Under the pieces are notes generated by a model. That model searched no databases. It was not told the origin of the DNA and worked only from the letters and a program-made list of their open reading frames with translations. Shown piece by piece: positions 34,320-46,304 of a stretch of DNA of 64,000 bases (position 1 is its first letter; the number at the start of each line of letters is the position of its first letter). The stretch comes from Tragulus kanchil (Eukaryota > Chordata > Mammalia > Artiodactyla > Tragulidae), in contig JAIOJX010000005.1 of NCBI GenBank assembly GCA_022376925.1, positions 15,838,501-15,902,500 of the forward strand, in the 5' to 3' direction. The position numbers and the translations under genes are program-made.

Positions 34320-36621
34320 TTGATGAGAAGCTTCCACTATCTTTTCTATTGAATTATTAAGTCTCTTCTCACCAGAGCTCCCAGTAGGGCTGGTTTTTTG
34401 TAGTGTTTTTGCTTTTTTAGACTGGGTGATATGGAATGACTTAATCATCAGTTCCGTTTTATTTTTTAACACCTCCCATCTCTCATTAGTCACCTTCTTT
34501 TTCATAGTTTATGATCACAAGCTTATTCTTATCATCTGTGTGTGCGTGTGTGGGGGAGTGTTTTCATTTTAAGGCCAATTTTTCTGGTGTTTTGTGGTAA
34601 ATGTATGACTAAGTCTGGGGTTTCCTTCCCAAGCTAGCCTTTGCTTTCATGTAGTAACACTTTCTTTTTGGCTTCACCCTCCTGGTCGTTTTTGTTGATC
34701 AGTTTTAAACCTAAAAGGGCCTCTAGACATTTTCAGCTGTCCTTGGAAAAGCTGAAGTGTCTGTAAGAAAAGACATTTATGAGCAGGTTGGGTGAAATTT
34801 CTAGAGAGAGCTGAATGAGAGACACAGTGTTCCTGAGTGTGACTTCCTGTCTGTGCACCCCTTTCCTGGTCTGTAAAGTGAGGAGAGTAATGGAATGCTG
34901 CTGTGGAGAATAAATGAGTTAACAATGTGTATGTCAGGGTGGGCATTCAGTACGTCATTACTGCCTCTATTGTTACTTTTCTTGTCTTTCATTACTATCA
35001 ATGTCGCCCCAAATCTTGTCCTCAGTTTCCTGAAATAAACTGACACAGCATCTTCCAGAATCCAGATCGTACCTTGGACCGAGGGCACCATTATATCACT
35101 TGGCTTTCTTTTCCTCTTAATTATAGTCTTTTTCGATGTATTTCTGTCTTTATTTGCCCTAGCTTCTATAACATTGTATAGAAATGTGATAATCAAGGCA
35201 AATTCCTTACCCCCTCTATCGTTATCAGTATATTCTTACTCAAAGCATGAATCCACACTCTCTGACCTCCTCCAAGGAGATTGTGACTTGCGAGACGGAC
35301 CATTCAGAGCTGCTGCTGTAAAGATACAGTTCCCTATGGTGATGAAGGGATTAAAATCTATGTAGTAACAAGTATGCTTTTACATAAATAGTTGTATTCT
35401 AGGAGTGAAAACAACAAGATCATTTCATATACTCAGTAACCATCGTTATGTAATTACCCCGTCACGTAACCAGTTCTGTGGTTCAGCTTTTGATGAGAAG
35501 CTTCCACTATCTTTTCTATTGAATTATTAAGTCTCTTCTCACCAGAGCTCCCAGTAGGGCTGGTTTGTAGTGTTTTTGCTTTTTTAGACTGGGTGATATG
35601 GAATGACTTAATCATCAGTTCCGTTTTATTTTTTAACACCTCCCATCTCTCATTAGTCACCTTCTTTTTCATAGTTTATGATCACAAGCTTATTCTTATC
35701 ATCTGTGTGTGCGTGTGTGGGGGAGTGTTTTCATTTTAAGGCCAATTTTTCTGGTGTTTTGTGGTAAATGTATGACTAAGTCTGGGGTTTCCTTCCCAAG
35801 CTAGCCTTTGCTTTCATGTAGTAACACTTTCTTTTTGGCTTCACCCTCCTGGTCGTTTTTGTTGATCAGTTTTAAACCTAAAAGGGCCTCTAGACATTTT
35901 CAGCTGTCCTTGGAAAAGCTGAAGTGTCTGTAAGAAAAGACATTTATGAGCAGGTTGGGTGAAATTTCTAGAGAGAGCTGAATGAGAGACACAGTGTTCC
36001 TGAGTGTGACTTCCTGTCTGTGCACCCCTTTCCTGGTCTGTAAAGTGAGGAGAGTAATGGAATGCTGCTGTGGAGAATAAATGAGTTAACAATGTGTATG
36101 TCAGGGTGGGCATTCAGTACGTCATTACTGCCTCTATTGTTACTTTTCTTGTCTTTCATTACTATCAATGTCGCCCCAAATCTTGTCCTCAGTTTCCTGA
36201 AATAAACTGACACAGCATCTTCCAGAATCCAGATCGTACCTTGGACCGAGGGCACCATTATATCACTTGGCTTTCTTTTCCTCTTAATTATAGTCTTTTT
36301 CGATGTATTTCTGTCTTTATTTGCCCTAGCTTCTATAACATTGTATAGAAATGTGATAATCAAGGCAAATTCCTTACCCCCTCTATCGTTATCAGTATAT
36401 TCTTACTCAAAGCATGAATCCACACTCTCTGACCTCCTCCAAGGAGATTGTGACTTGCGAGACGGACCATTCAGAGCTGCTGCTGTAAAGATACAGTTCC
36501 CTATGGTGATGAAGGGATTAAAATCTATGTAGTAACAAGTATGCTTTTACATAAATAGTTGTATTCTAGGAGTGAAAACAACAAGATCATTTCATATACT
36601 CAGTAACCATCGTTATGTAAT
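34320..36621 (+). repeat. Tandem duplication 7 (34320-35489 / 35490-36621)
   Basis: Offset 1170 bases, starting TGATGAGAAGCTTCCAC. The two ~130-codon minus-strand open frames inside are the same chance frame seen twice. Copy 1 has about 36 extra corrupted bases at its right end (35454-35489). Most likely an assembly overlap. Confidence 0.95.
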
Positions 36622-37379
36622 CTCCTAACTTCTGTTGGTCTCAGTATAACAGTGTTAGACTGGATAACCTCAGAAATTGTTTCCAAGTTTGAAATTCTGT
36701 GGTTCTTATCAGCTATTTTGGGAACAACTCTTGTGCCGATGGCCACCTCTGTTTGGGTATATTTACTGTAGCAGATGTTAATTCCAATCTGTTTAGTGTA
36801 ACTGCATTTTAACTATCTGCAGAAGACCTTTGCTCTTTGAGATAACTGAAAGCAAATTAAATTTAGCACAATTAAAAATGCAGTGGGTCATAAAAGTTAA
36901 AACAGTTTATCTCCACAGATAAATTAGTTTGCATACATAGCGTTTCCCACAATAATAAAAATTTGTGCCATGGCTTTTGTGGCATAGCCTCACAGTGGTA
37001 GATGTCAGAAAGGCCACTTAGCGTTAGCTGAGAGAATATATAACCAAATAAGAATCAAGCTTCACACGTCTGGTTCCAGGGGGGAAATCCTGGGGTTCAG
37101 AGCTGAGTTTTTGAAAACTGAAAACAATTACTAGGGTCAGATGTGGTCTTTAGGCTTCATGGATGTTTTATTTTCTTGGACTGTTTTTATGTCCTAATAA
37201 TTGTCAGAAGACAGAAGTCAAAAATAGTTTTAAAGAGTACGTTCTGCCTTGCTATATGAACAACCAGAATCTGAAGATCAAATAGTCACAAGGCTTTACT
37301 TCTTTAGTTAATTCTGATTTTCATAAGTAAATTCCAGTTCAAGTCTGTGACTTATGTCTCTCTGATGTAAGCATGCTAT
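36622..37379. other. RNF144B intron, nothing recognised
   Basis: AT-rich unique sequence. Confidence 0.4.
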
Positions 37380-37391
37380 TATCAATCACTT

Positions 37392-38009
37392 TTTTTTTTT
37401 TTTTTAATTTTGGCCTCTTTCATTGGCTTTTTACTTATTTATTTTCATCCATCTTTATTCTTTGGCCTGTGTGGGCCTCCCATTGCAGTGGCCTCTCTCA
37501 TTGTAGAGCACCGGCTTTGGGAGCACGTGCTCCAGAGCGCTAACTTGTTTTTTTGTTTTTTAATTTTATTTATTTATCTTTTGGGGGGTGGAGTGGGAGG
37601 GAGGGGGATGGGTGGGTCACTTCTACTGGTCTTTCATTTAGCTATTTTCATCTATCTTTGTCCTTTGGCCCGTGTGGGCCTCCCATCGCGGTGGCCTCCG
37701 TTGTCGCAGAGCACCAACTTTGGGTGCATGCGCGCCAGAGGTCCGGCTCGGTAATTGGACACATTGGTCCAGCCGCTCCGTGGCACGTGGGATCTTCCCA
37801 GGCCAGGGATCGAACCGGCGCCCCTTGCACTGCAAGGCGGTGTCCTTACCCACTGGACCACCAGGGGAAGCCCCAGAGCGCTGACTTATAACTGGACACA
37901 CTGGTCCAGCTGCTCCACGGCACATGGGATCTTCCTGAGCCAGGGATTGAACCAGTACCCCCTGCACTGCAAGGCGGACTCTTTACCCACTGGGCCACCA
38001 GGGAAGCAC
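37392..38009 (-). repeat. Older tRNA-Glu SINE (type-A tail), minus, split by a younger SINE
   Basis: The pieces 37392-37546 (poly-T, AATTTTGGCCTCTTTCATTG, GTGGGCCTCCCATTGCAGTG) and 37888-38009 (TATAACTGGACACACTGG ... GGGCCACCAGGGAAGC) make one element. It is flanked by a perfect 12-bp TSD, TATCAATCACTT, at 37380-37391 and 38010-38021. Confidence 0.94.
37547..37872 (-). repeat. Younger tRNA-Glu SINE (type-B tail), minus, nested
   Basis: Complete element: reversed type-B tail (ATTTATTTATCTTTTGGGG, GGGTCACTTCTACTGGTC), CpG-rich body and head. It sits inside the older SINE. The 15-bp duplication CCAGAGCGCTRACTT flanks it at 37532-37546 and 37873-37887 (one mismatch). Confidence 0.95.
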
Positions 38010-38070
38010 TATCAATCACTTTCAAATCATGTTCATATTACAGTGCTAGAGGCACTGTGTTTCTACTGGA

Positions 38071-38390
38071 TTTTTTTTTTTTTTAAAGATTTATTTATTT
38101 ATTTTGGGCGGGGGTCGGGTTGGGGAGGGAGGGGAGCGGGTGGGCCACTTCTATTGGTCTTTCATTTGTCTATTTTCATCCGTCTTTGTTCTTTGGCTCC
38201 TGTGGGCCTTCCATCGCGGTGGTCTCTGTCGTTGCAGAGCACTGGCTCTATGCGCATGCGCTCCAGAGCTCTGGCTCGGTAATTGGACACATCAGTCTAG
38301 CCACTCTGCGGCACGTGGGATCTTCCCAGGCCAGGAATCAAACCTGCACCCCTTGCACTGCAAGGAAGTGTCCTTACCCACTGGACCACC
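38071..38390 (-). repeat. tRNA-Glu SINE (type-B tail), minus orientation
   Basis: Poly-T, TTATTTATTTTGGGCGGGGG, GCCACTTCTATTGGTC and GGTAATTGGACACATCAG. The head is cut at GGACCACC, about nine bases short of the usual end. A possible TSD is ACTGGATTTTTT / ACTGGGTTTTTG, beginning at about 38065 and 38391. Confidence 0.92.
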
Positions 38391-38400
38391 ACTGGGTTTT

Positions 38401-39319
38401 TGAGCTTTGGCTCCTCTTAAAGCTGAAAGCTTTCACTGCTGATACAGAAGAAATTAGTTGCATCTGCATTAGTTCCTTTTTTTTTCTATTTTTGGAATAA
38501 GAAATTGGAAGGAGGAAGACACTGAACCTTCCGTGCTTTGGATAATGTGCATTTTGTTTATCTACATAATGACTGTGTTACTTGAGCCAAAAGCCAGGAG
38601 GTAGAATGAACTTCACAATAATAGCAATAAAAAGTGTTTTGGAAAGTCCCACATTCGTCCTGGGGGCTCTCCTTTCCTTCAGACTCCTCTCAGATAATTG
38701 ATGTGGAGGAGAGTGGGAGGAGAAACCGTACTTGCTCACGTGACAGTGCTCTGGCTACCACCTGCTGTCCATTAATCGGTTCCTTTTTGGCTTGGGTTCT
38801 GGCAAACCCTGCTAGCTGTCAGCATCTGATGCTTCTTCAGCATATTTCTCTTCTCCACCAGCCTGACTTCTCAACCCCACTTGAACCCACAAGGTATAGG
38901 GAGCGAAATGAAGCTCTTAATTGCATATTGGAATTATAATAATTTTTAAAAAGCAGAACAACTCTTCTGCTTCTGTTGATTTTTATCTATTGTGGCTGCT
39001 CTTCTGGGAGCCCAGCTGAAGGACCATCTGAAGGGTGGGTGCCGTATTTTCCTCAGATACCTTTTCAGTGGAACCTGGCCAGACTAGTGTACGGATTCCG
39101 GTTCCACTGTGGAATTCTCTTCTTCAAGAGATGCAAAGATGCCCTAGACAAATGTATCTCTGGAGAACTGTGTCTTTTCTTTGGAAATAGCTCGATGCTG
39201 GGCTGAACAGTAGAGAATCTTTACATTGTTATTTATGTGCGGTCCTAGTGGAAAAATCTACAGATGATTGCTTTTTTCTGTGGCTCCCACTCTTCCTTTG
39301 ATTTTTTTCTTTAGACACA
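38401..39319. other. RNF144B intron, nothing recognised
   Basis: Unique sequence. The open frames at 38634-38939 and 38976-39206 have no splice context or family resemblance that I can identify. Confidence 0.4.
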
Positions 39320-39501
39320 CTTTTTTTTGGATGTGGAAATTTTAAAAGTCTCTATTGAATTTGTTGTGATATTGTTTCTGTTTAATGTTTGGGTTTTTGG
39401 GCCACAAGGCATGTAGGATCTTAGCTCCTTGATCAGGGCTTGAAGCCACACCCTCTGTGTTGGAAGGCGAAGTCTCAACACTTGGACCGCCAGGCAAGTT
39501 C
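39320..39501 (-). repeat. Old CHR-type tRNA-Glu SINE, minus (partial second copy 40511-40601)
   Basis: ATTGAATTTGTTGTGATATTG, GCATGTAGGATCTTAGCTC and ACTTGGACCGCCAGGCAAG. The partial repeat at 40511 starts mid-element, as the duplication edge falls within the SINE. Confidence 0.8.
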
Positions 39502-41598
39502 CTTCTCTTGCTTTTTACTTTGGACTGTGTGTCACAGCTGCACTGTATACTAAGGTCCTTTGTGTTAATAGGAGTTCATCGAATTCTTCAGTTGCTCTTC
39601 TGTTTATTGTTTCTGCTTCTGTCATGCAAGCCATATACCTGAGAAAATAAGTCGGTGGCAACAAGTCAGAACATCTACCAAGTAATTTTAATTGATCAGA
39701 GTTTTGAAGACAAATTGCCCACTTGAATCTTTGTAAGGTGATCAGTAGGGATGCTATAAACTTTATGAAAGTGAAAATACTAGTCACTCAGTCGTGTTCA
39801 ACTCTTTGTGACCTATGCACTGTAGCCTACCAGGCTCTTCTGTCCATGGAATTTTCCAGGTAAGATTAACTGGAGTGGGTTTCCATTTCCTTCTCCTGGG
39901 GATCTTCCCAACCCAGGGATCAAATCTGGGTCTCCTGCAGTGCAGGCAGATTCTTTACTGTCAGAGATGCCAGGGAAGCCCAATAAATTTTGTGATATGT
40001 CTTAATTTCCTTTCCTTTCCCTCCTTTGTCACCAAACTTTTAAAAGATCTGTGATTTAGAATGGGAAGTAGATATTTAATGTGAGAATACTTAGTGCTCA
40101 GTTACATACCAGACCTCATTTCTTTAAACTTAGTATTTGTGAGGCAGTTTAAAGAATTTGGGGAAAAAAATATAAATGGTATGGAAATCAAAGGTCAAGA
40201 TCTTGGAGCCATATGTGTATCAGTGTCCTCTGGACTTTCTAATCAGCCTGTCCCCAAATGTTAGAGGTCTTGGAGGAGTTCATCCCTCTTGGAGTCTGAG
40301 AACCTGTGAATCACAAGCTTGCCTCTTCCCTCCAGAATTATTGGAGAAGAAGATAAGTTTAAGGATGTTCTTTTTCTTCTATTTTGTTTATGTATTTTTT
40401 CCTCTGAGTGCTTTTTCCTTTTATTAAAGTGGAGACTCAACAAAAAGGTGGGAACTCAATCAGACCTGGTTCAAAGAGAATGGCATACAGAGATGTAAAA
40501 AAATTTTTTCATGTAGGATCTTAGCTCCTTGATCAGGGCTTGAAGCCACACCCTCTGTGTTGGAAGGCGAAGTCTCAACACTTGGACCGCCAGGCAAGTT
40601 CCTTCTCTTGCTTTTTACTTTGGACTGTGTGTCACAGCTGCACTGTATACTAAGGTCCTTTGTGTTAATAGGAGTTCATCGAATTCTTCAGTTGCTCTTC
40701 TGTTTATTGTTTCTGCTTCTGTCATGCAAGCCATATACCTGAGAAAATAAGTCGGTGGCAACAAGTCAGAACATCTACCAAGTAATTTTAATTGATCAGA
40801 GTTTTGAAGACAAATTGCCCACTTGAATCTTTGTAAGGTGATCAGTAGGGATGCTATAAACTTTATGAAAGTGAAAATACTAGTCACTCAGTCGTGTTCA
40901 ACTCTTTGTGACCTATGCACTGTAGCCTACCAGGCTCTTCTGTCCATGGAATTTTCCAGGTAAGATTAACTGGAGTGGGTTTCCATTTCCTTCTCCTGGG
41001 GATCTTCCCAACCCAGGGATCAAATCTGGGTCTCCTGCAGTGCAGGCAGATTCTTTACTGTCAGAGATGCCAGGGAAGCCCAATAAATTTTGTGATATGT
41101 CTTAATTTCCTTTCCTTTCCCTCCTTTGTCACCAAACTTTTAAAAGATCTGTGATTTAGAATGGGAAGTAGATATTTAATGTGAGAATACTTAGTGCTCA
41201 GTTACATACCAGACCTCATTTCTTTAAACTTAGTATTTGTGAGGCAGTTTAAAGAATTTGGGGAAAAAAATATAAATGGTATGGAAATCAAAGGTCAAGA
41301 TCTTGGAGCCATATGTGTATCAGTGTCCTCTGGACTTTCTAATCAGCCTGTCCCCAAATGTTAGAGGTCTTGGAGGAGTTCATCCCTCTTGGAGTCTGAG
41401 AACCTGTGAATCACAAGCTTGCCTCTTCCCTCCAGAATTATTGGAGAAGAAGATAAGTTTAAGGATGTTCTTTTTCTTCTATTTTGTTTATGTATTTTTT
41501 CCTCTGAGTGCTTTTTCCTTTTATTAAAGTGGAGACTCAACAAAAAGGTGGGAACTCAATCAGACCTGGTTCAAAGAGAATGGCATACAGAGATGTAA
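39411..41598 (+). repeat. Tandem duplication 8 (39411-40510 / 40511-41598)
   Basis: Offset exactly 1100 bases, starting ATGTAGGATCTTAGCTCC. No mismatch was noticed inside. Copy 1 ends in a corrupted AGATGTAAAAAAATTTTTTC where copy 2 reads AGATGTAATTACAC. Most likely an assembly overlap. Confidence 0.96.
39768..39981 (-). repeat. Bov-tA SINE, minus (second copy 40868-41081)
   Basis: CTAGTCACTCAGTCGTGTTC, GCTCTTCTGTCCATGG, AACCCAGGGATCAAATCTGG and GATGCCAGGGAAGCCC. One real insertion, shown twice. Confidence 0.92.
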
Positions 41599-41865
41599 TT
41601 ACACAAGAACCTATCATGATAGGAGTTTCTTTTCAGTTTTGAGGTTCATGGATTAAAGGTGTAATGACCCTTGTTATGGAAACATATAGGTCACCCTGAA
41701 AGTGGAACTCTTACCAAAAGGTCAAATTAAGGAAAAAGCATCTTTGTGATTTGCTGCATTTGTATTCAAGCATGAGTTAAGTTTTGTAGACAAATCCTAT
41801 TGGATATTTTGTTAGTTTTTTATTTTTTCCCATATAAGTTTTATTTGTTATTATTATATTTTTTA

Positions 41866-42065
41866 CAGAGTTTTGTTTACTGCCACACATAGACCCACAT
41901 CCGTCATAGGTGTACACACATCCCCCATCCCGAGCCTCCCCCTGTCTCCCTCCAAACCCCAGCCCTCCAGGTCTCCACAGAGCCCCTATTTGAGATCCTC
42001 TAGTCCAACAGCATATTCCCCTCCCTCACCCCAATGTCCTTAAGACTGTTGACCATGTCCCCCAA
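41866..42065 (-). mobile_element. L1 3' UTR fragment, minus (second copy 42947-43147)
   Basis: TTACAGAGTTTTGTTTACTG, GTGTACACACATCCCCCATC and CCTGTCTCCCTCCAAACCCC match the reversed ruminant L1 3' UTR. Confidence 0.75.
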
Positions 42066-42349
42066 GGGTGTTCTTTTTGAATGCAAACCTGTAATGAGCA
42101 TGGGTCCAAATATTACATTTTCTGAATGAAACTTTATTGGATAGAGTGTTTCCTAGAGGGTTTCAGTAACCCTGATACTGAATTTATGAAATTATTACGT
42201 TTAACATTGAGCTCTTCCTTCATACCTTCCTTTTGTTTTGCACTAGTCTCTGGATTTGTGTGCTTTCTGCATGGAAATTTCTAAGAATCACAAGCCTTAA
42301 GAGATCTGAAACTAGAATCTCACCAGTTCAAAATTTACAAAATGTATTA

Positions 42350-42470
42350 AAGGAAAAAAGACTCCTTTGAGGGAGGGGGCCAGGGATATACATATGACTA
42401 ATCTGGGATTATACATATCTGTAAACAACAAAATTCTGTAAAAATAAAAAGTAAAATTAAAAAAAAAAAG
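42350..42470 (+). mobile_element. L1 3' terminus, plus (second copy 43432-43550)
   Basis: GAGGGAGGGGGCCAGGGATA, TACATATGACTAATCTGG and GTAAACAACAAAATTCTG, with an A-rich tail. Related to the copy at 53775. Confidence 0.72.
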
Positions 42471-44278
42471 CCTCCTTTGCTTCTTGCATCATTTTTCACA
42501 TGATACTTTCCACTAAAGGTTATATGACAAGAATATGGAGTCTGTTACTTGCTGGAACATGAAACAAGATTTGTCAACACTCACCTAGAAAGACAGTTCT
42601 CCATGCCCTTGACCGTCTTTTCTTCCCTGCATGCTGCATGGATCAAGCCAATGTGGTATATGACGATTGTTTTATGGCCTTTGAAGGTCCCTACCTTTTG
42701 TTTTTAGGGCGTGTGAGTCTTTTACAAATTGTCCCTCAACAGCCCATTTCTAGGGCTGCAGAATATCCACATGGGCAGCTAATGTGGCTTCTTGCTGAGA
42801 GCTGGCCCTTACCAAAAGGTCAAATTAAGAAAAGCATTAATTGTATTCAAGCATGAGTTAAGTTTTGTAGACAAATCCTATTGGATATTTTGTTAGTTTT
42901 TTATTTTTTCCCATATAAGTTTTATTTGTTATTATTATATTTTTTACAGAGTTTTGTTTACTGCCACACATAGACCCACATCCGTCATAGGTGTACACAC
43001 ATCCCCCATCCCGAGCCTCCCCCTGTCTCCCTCCAAACCCCAGCCCTCCAGGTCTCCACAGAGCCCCTATTTGAGATCCTCTAGTCCAACAGCATATTCC
43101 CCTCCCTCACCCCAATGTCCTTAAGACTGTTGACCATGTCCCCCAAGGGTGTTCTTTTTGAATGCAAACCTGTAATGAGCATGGGTCCAAATATTACATT
43201 TTCTGAATGAAACTTTATTGGATAGAGTGTTTCCTAGAGGGTTTCAGTAACCCTGATACTGAATTTATGAAATTATTACGTTTAACATTGAGCTCTTCCT
43301 TCATACCTTCCTTTTGTTTTGCACTAGTCTCTGGATTTGTGTGCTTTCTGCATGGAAATTTCTAAGAATCACAAGCCTTAAGAGATCTGAAACTAGAATC
43401 TCACCAGTTCAAAATTTACAAAATGTATTAGAGGAAAAAAGCCTCCTTTGAGGGAGGGGGCCAGGGATATACATATGACTAATCTGGGATTATACATATC
43501 TGTAAACAACAAAATTCTGTAAAAATAAAAAGTAAAATTAAAAAAAAAAAGCCTCCTTTGCTTCTTGCATCATTTTTCACATGATACTTTCCACTAAAGG
43601 TTATATGACAAGAATATGGAGTCTGTTACTTGCTGGAACATGAAACAAGATTTGTCAACACTCACCTAGAAAGACAGTTCTCCATGCCCTTGACCGTCTT
43701 TTCTTCCCTGCATGCTGCATGGATCAAGCCAATGTGGTATATGACGATTGTTTTATGGCCTTTGAAGGTCCCTACCTTTTGTTTTTAGGGCGTGTGAGTC
43801 TTTTACAAATTGTCCCTCAACAGCCCATTTCTAGGGCTGCAGAATATCCACATGGGCAGCTAATGTGGCTTCTTGGCTGAGCCACGCTAGGCCCTGTGGA
43901 GTCTCCACACTATTTGATTCTTCTTGAAGTTCTGTCTGAACAACAGAAGATGCCTTGCTGCCTGTTTCTCAGTGCCCGAAAAGACACATCTTTTGTGAAC
44001 TTGTTCTCTTTTGCTGAGGGTTCTTCATGTCCAGTTTTTCTCTAAGAGAATACCCAAAACAGTTGAAAAAGAGACTTGAGGTCTTTGCCTATTCTGAGTG
44101 CTGAAAGCTGAGACATATTCCAAGAGCGTTGTGTAGTTGGATGACTGAGAAGACTCCTCATCTCTTCATAAAGAAAGTGGTGGCCTAGTCTGTGAGTGCC
44201 TGCTTTGAGACGTGTGGCAGGGCTAGGTGACCTGGATCCACTGTGAAGGCCTAGATCCACTCCAGACGTTAAATAGGG

Positions 44279-44390
44279 GGCTCTGTCACTCAGTTGTGTC
44301 TGACTCTTTGCGACCCCATGGACTGTAGCCCACCCAGGCTTCTCTGTCCATGGAATTCTCCAGGCAAGATTACTGGAGTGGGCTACCTTT
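44279..44390 (-). repeat. Bov-A fragment, minus orientation
   Basis: CTCTGTCACTCAGTTGTGTC, GACCCCATGGACTGTAGCCC and CAAGATTACTGGAGTGGGC. The tRNA head is missing. Confidence 0.9.
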
Positions 44391-44576
44391 TCCTGTTTCA
44401 AACTTTAAATATCCTATGTCTTAATTTTCCTTTCTTTTCCCTCCTTTATCATCACACTTTTAAATGACCTGTGGTGTAGAATGGTACGGGGTCCACCGTG
44501 AAGACCAATGGTAGAAATCACTGCCCTTGGTTGTACTGAGCAGTCATAGATGTTGACCTTTAAAAAGAATAAATAG

Positions 44577-44852
44577 AGCTTCCCTGGTGGTCCAGTGGGT
44601 AGAGAGTCTGCCTTGCAGTGCAAGGGGCACCGGTTTGATCCCTGGTCGGGGAAGTTCCCACGTGCCATGGAGCGGCGGGACCAGTGTGTCTAATTATGAG
44701 CCAGTGCTCTGGAGCGCATGTGCTCAGAGCTGGTGCTCTGCAGCAAGAAATGTCACTGCAATGGGAGGCCCACACAGGCCAAAGCATAAAGATGGATGAA
44801 AATAAATAAATAAAAAAAATAATGAAAGAGGCCAAAATTTAAAAAAAAAAGA
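44577..44852 (+). repeat. tRNA-Glu SINE (type-A tail), plus, with TSD
   Basis: Full-length head and body and the type-A tail (GAAAGAGGCCAAAATTTAAA). The duplication AAAAAGAATARATAG is at 44562-44576 and 44853-44867, one mismatch in fifteen. Confidence 0.94.
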
Positions 44853-44939
44853 AAAAAGAATAGATAGAGGGGAGAAAGGAAAGCTCAAGCTTGAATGGAA
44901 GACAGACAGACCATCGCATTTTCTTTCTTTCCTCTTTAG

Positions 44940-45144
44940 AAGTTCACCTGGACCCCTGCAGAACATGGTGCCCCGTGGCAGACTGTCAGACCGTGTGCCC
45001 TGTCGCGACAAGCGAGTCAGGACAGCCTGTGCTCGTGGAGTGCCCTTCTTGCCACCTGAAGTTCTGCTCGTGTTGCAAGGATGCTTGGCACGCAGAAGTC
45101 TCCTGCAGGGATGGTCAGCCCAGCGTCCTCCCAACAGAGCACGG
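44940..45144 (+). CDS. RNF144B: RNF144B coding exon, IBR domain (copy 1)
   Basis: This 205-nt exon completes the split Glu codon and encodes [15 protein letters not shown] to VLPTEH, about residues 111-178, plus two bases of a Gly codon. It holds the in-between-RING zinc ligands ([25 protein letters not shown]), which help position the E2-ubiquitin and the RING2 active site. The acceptor is CTTTCCTCTTTAG and the donor GTAAGAAAGG. Phase is 1 on entry and 2 on exit, matching 29401-29461 and 48170-48314. The exon recurs, identical, at 46100-46304. Confidence 0.96.
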
Positions 45145-45275
45145 GTAAGAAAGGAAACTTGGTCTTTGGGATTATTCACCAGTGTTCTCAGAAATCTGTT
45201 GCTTGGAATGAAGTCATCTTGTGATGAGATTTCAAGATGAGCTCTTTCCCTGAGAAGTGTCTCAGAATGGGTACA

Positions 45276-45331
45276 TTATTAACAAACTATTATTATTATT
45301 ATTATTAACAAACTATTATTATTAACAAACA
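45276..45331. repeat. (ATT)n microsatellite (second copy about 46436-46491)
   Basis: Two ATT runs separated by AACAAACT units. Same length in both copies as far as I can count. Confidence 0.88.
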
Positions 45332-46099
45332 AACCACAGAAGCATGTTTGAAGGGATTTTTAGTTATTTATCCCCTGAGAATCTTCCAGGTATGGCTGGA
45401 GTTAGTGTGTATGAGTTTTGATTTCTCTTTTGGTAGAAGGCATGTGATCCCCGGTTCTCTGTATGTAGGAAGTCATGGATTTTGTCCACAGCCATTTGCT
45501 TAGGATCATAACTGCCTATACTTGATACACCTTGTTCTTCTTGTTATGAAGAGGCACAGAAATGATTTTCTTAGCTAACTCAATTGCCAGCTCATGAGCT
45601 GTGCCAGTCATATCAAAAGAGAGACAGCAGTGGAAACAACAGCCCTTCAGTGTAGTAGCTGCTAAAATTCATGCTTACTAGAGGAAAAGAGCTGATCTTT
45701 CAGTACTGGATACTCTGAAAAAAAAAAAAAAAAAAAAACCAGTACCAAGATTGAGATTTTGCTCTGATGAGAAGCAATGCACTCTGTACCTTGTAGCATG
45801 GAGAGTTTTTTTTATAGCAGTGGCAGGGCCCAGAGCGAGAGACCTTTGTGTTTGATCCCTTGCTTTGCTTGAGGCTATGGCTGTTTTGCATCAGCACGAA
45901 CAGAAATACCAGTGTTGTCCAGTTGGCTTAATTGCCCAATGTCCTCAGAGCCTGGAGGGCTGTTCTCCAGGGACAGAAACACTACCAGTGTGGTGCTCTG
46001 CTTGAGTCTCAGACTAAACACATCAAGAAGAGGAAGAGCTAGCACGTGTGGCCGCACGTGCCCACTGAGCCGTACCTGCTCCATTTCTTTCCTCTTTAG

Positions 46100-46304
46100 A
46101 AGTTCACCTGGACCCCTGCAGAACATGGTGCCCCGTGGCAGACTGTCAGACCGTGTGCCCTGTCGCGACAAGCGAGTCAGGACAGCCTGTGCTCGTGGAG
46201 TGCCCTTCTTGCCACCTGAAGTTCTGCTCGTGTTGCAAGGATGCTTGGCACGCAGAAGTCTCCTGCAGGGATGGTCAGCCCAGCGTCCTCCCAACAGAGC
46301 ACGG
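46100..46304 (+). CDS. RNF144B: RNF144B coding exon, IBR domain (copy 2, probably artefactual)
   Basis: Identical to 44940-45144 including splice sites. It lies in the second unit of tandem duplication 10. Because 205 is not a multiple of three and the phases are 1/2, splicing both copies in series would shift the frame and destroy RING2 and the membrane anchor. Either copy alone restores a continuous protein. The parsimonious reading is one real exon represented twice. Confidence 0.9.

Larger units (their letters stand above)
41710..43886 (+). repeat. Tandem duplication 9 (41710-42807 / 42808-43886)
   Basis: Offset 1098 falling to 1081 bases after a deletion at the left edge of copy 2 (AAATTAAGGAAAAAGCATCTT becomes AAATTAAGAAAAGCATTAA). 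Two substitutions occur near 42359/43440. Most likely an assembly overlap. Confidence 0.95.

Noticed and set aside
34801..36363. Two identical 131-codon minus-strand open frames
   Set aside because: The same chance frame, shown twice by tandem duplication 7. No recognised domain and no splice or start context.
37755..38282. 175-codon open frame on the + strand
   Set aside because: It crosses two reversed SINEs. The translation repeats the same SINE-derived words (WTHWSS, ARGIF, LPTGPPGK) found in other copies.
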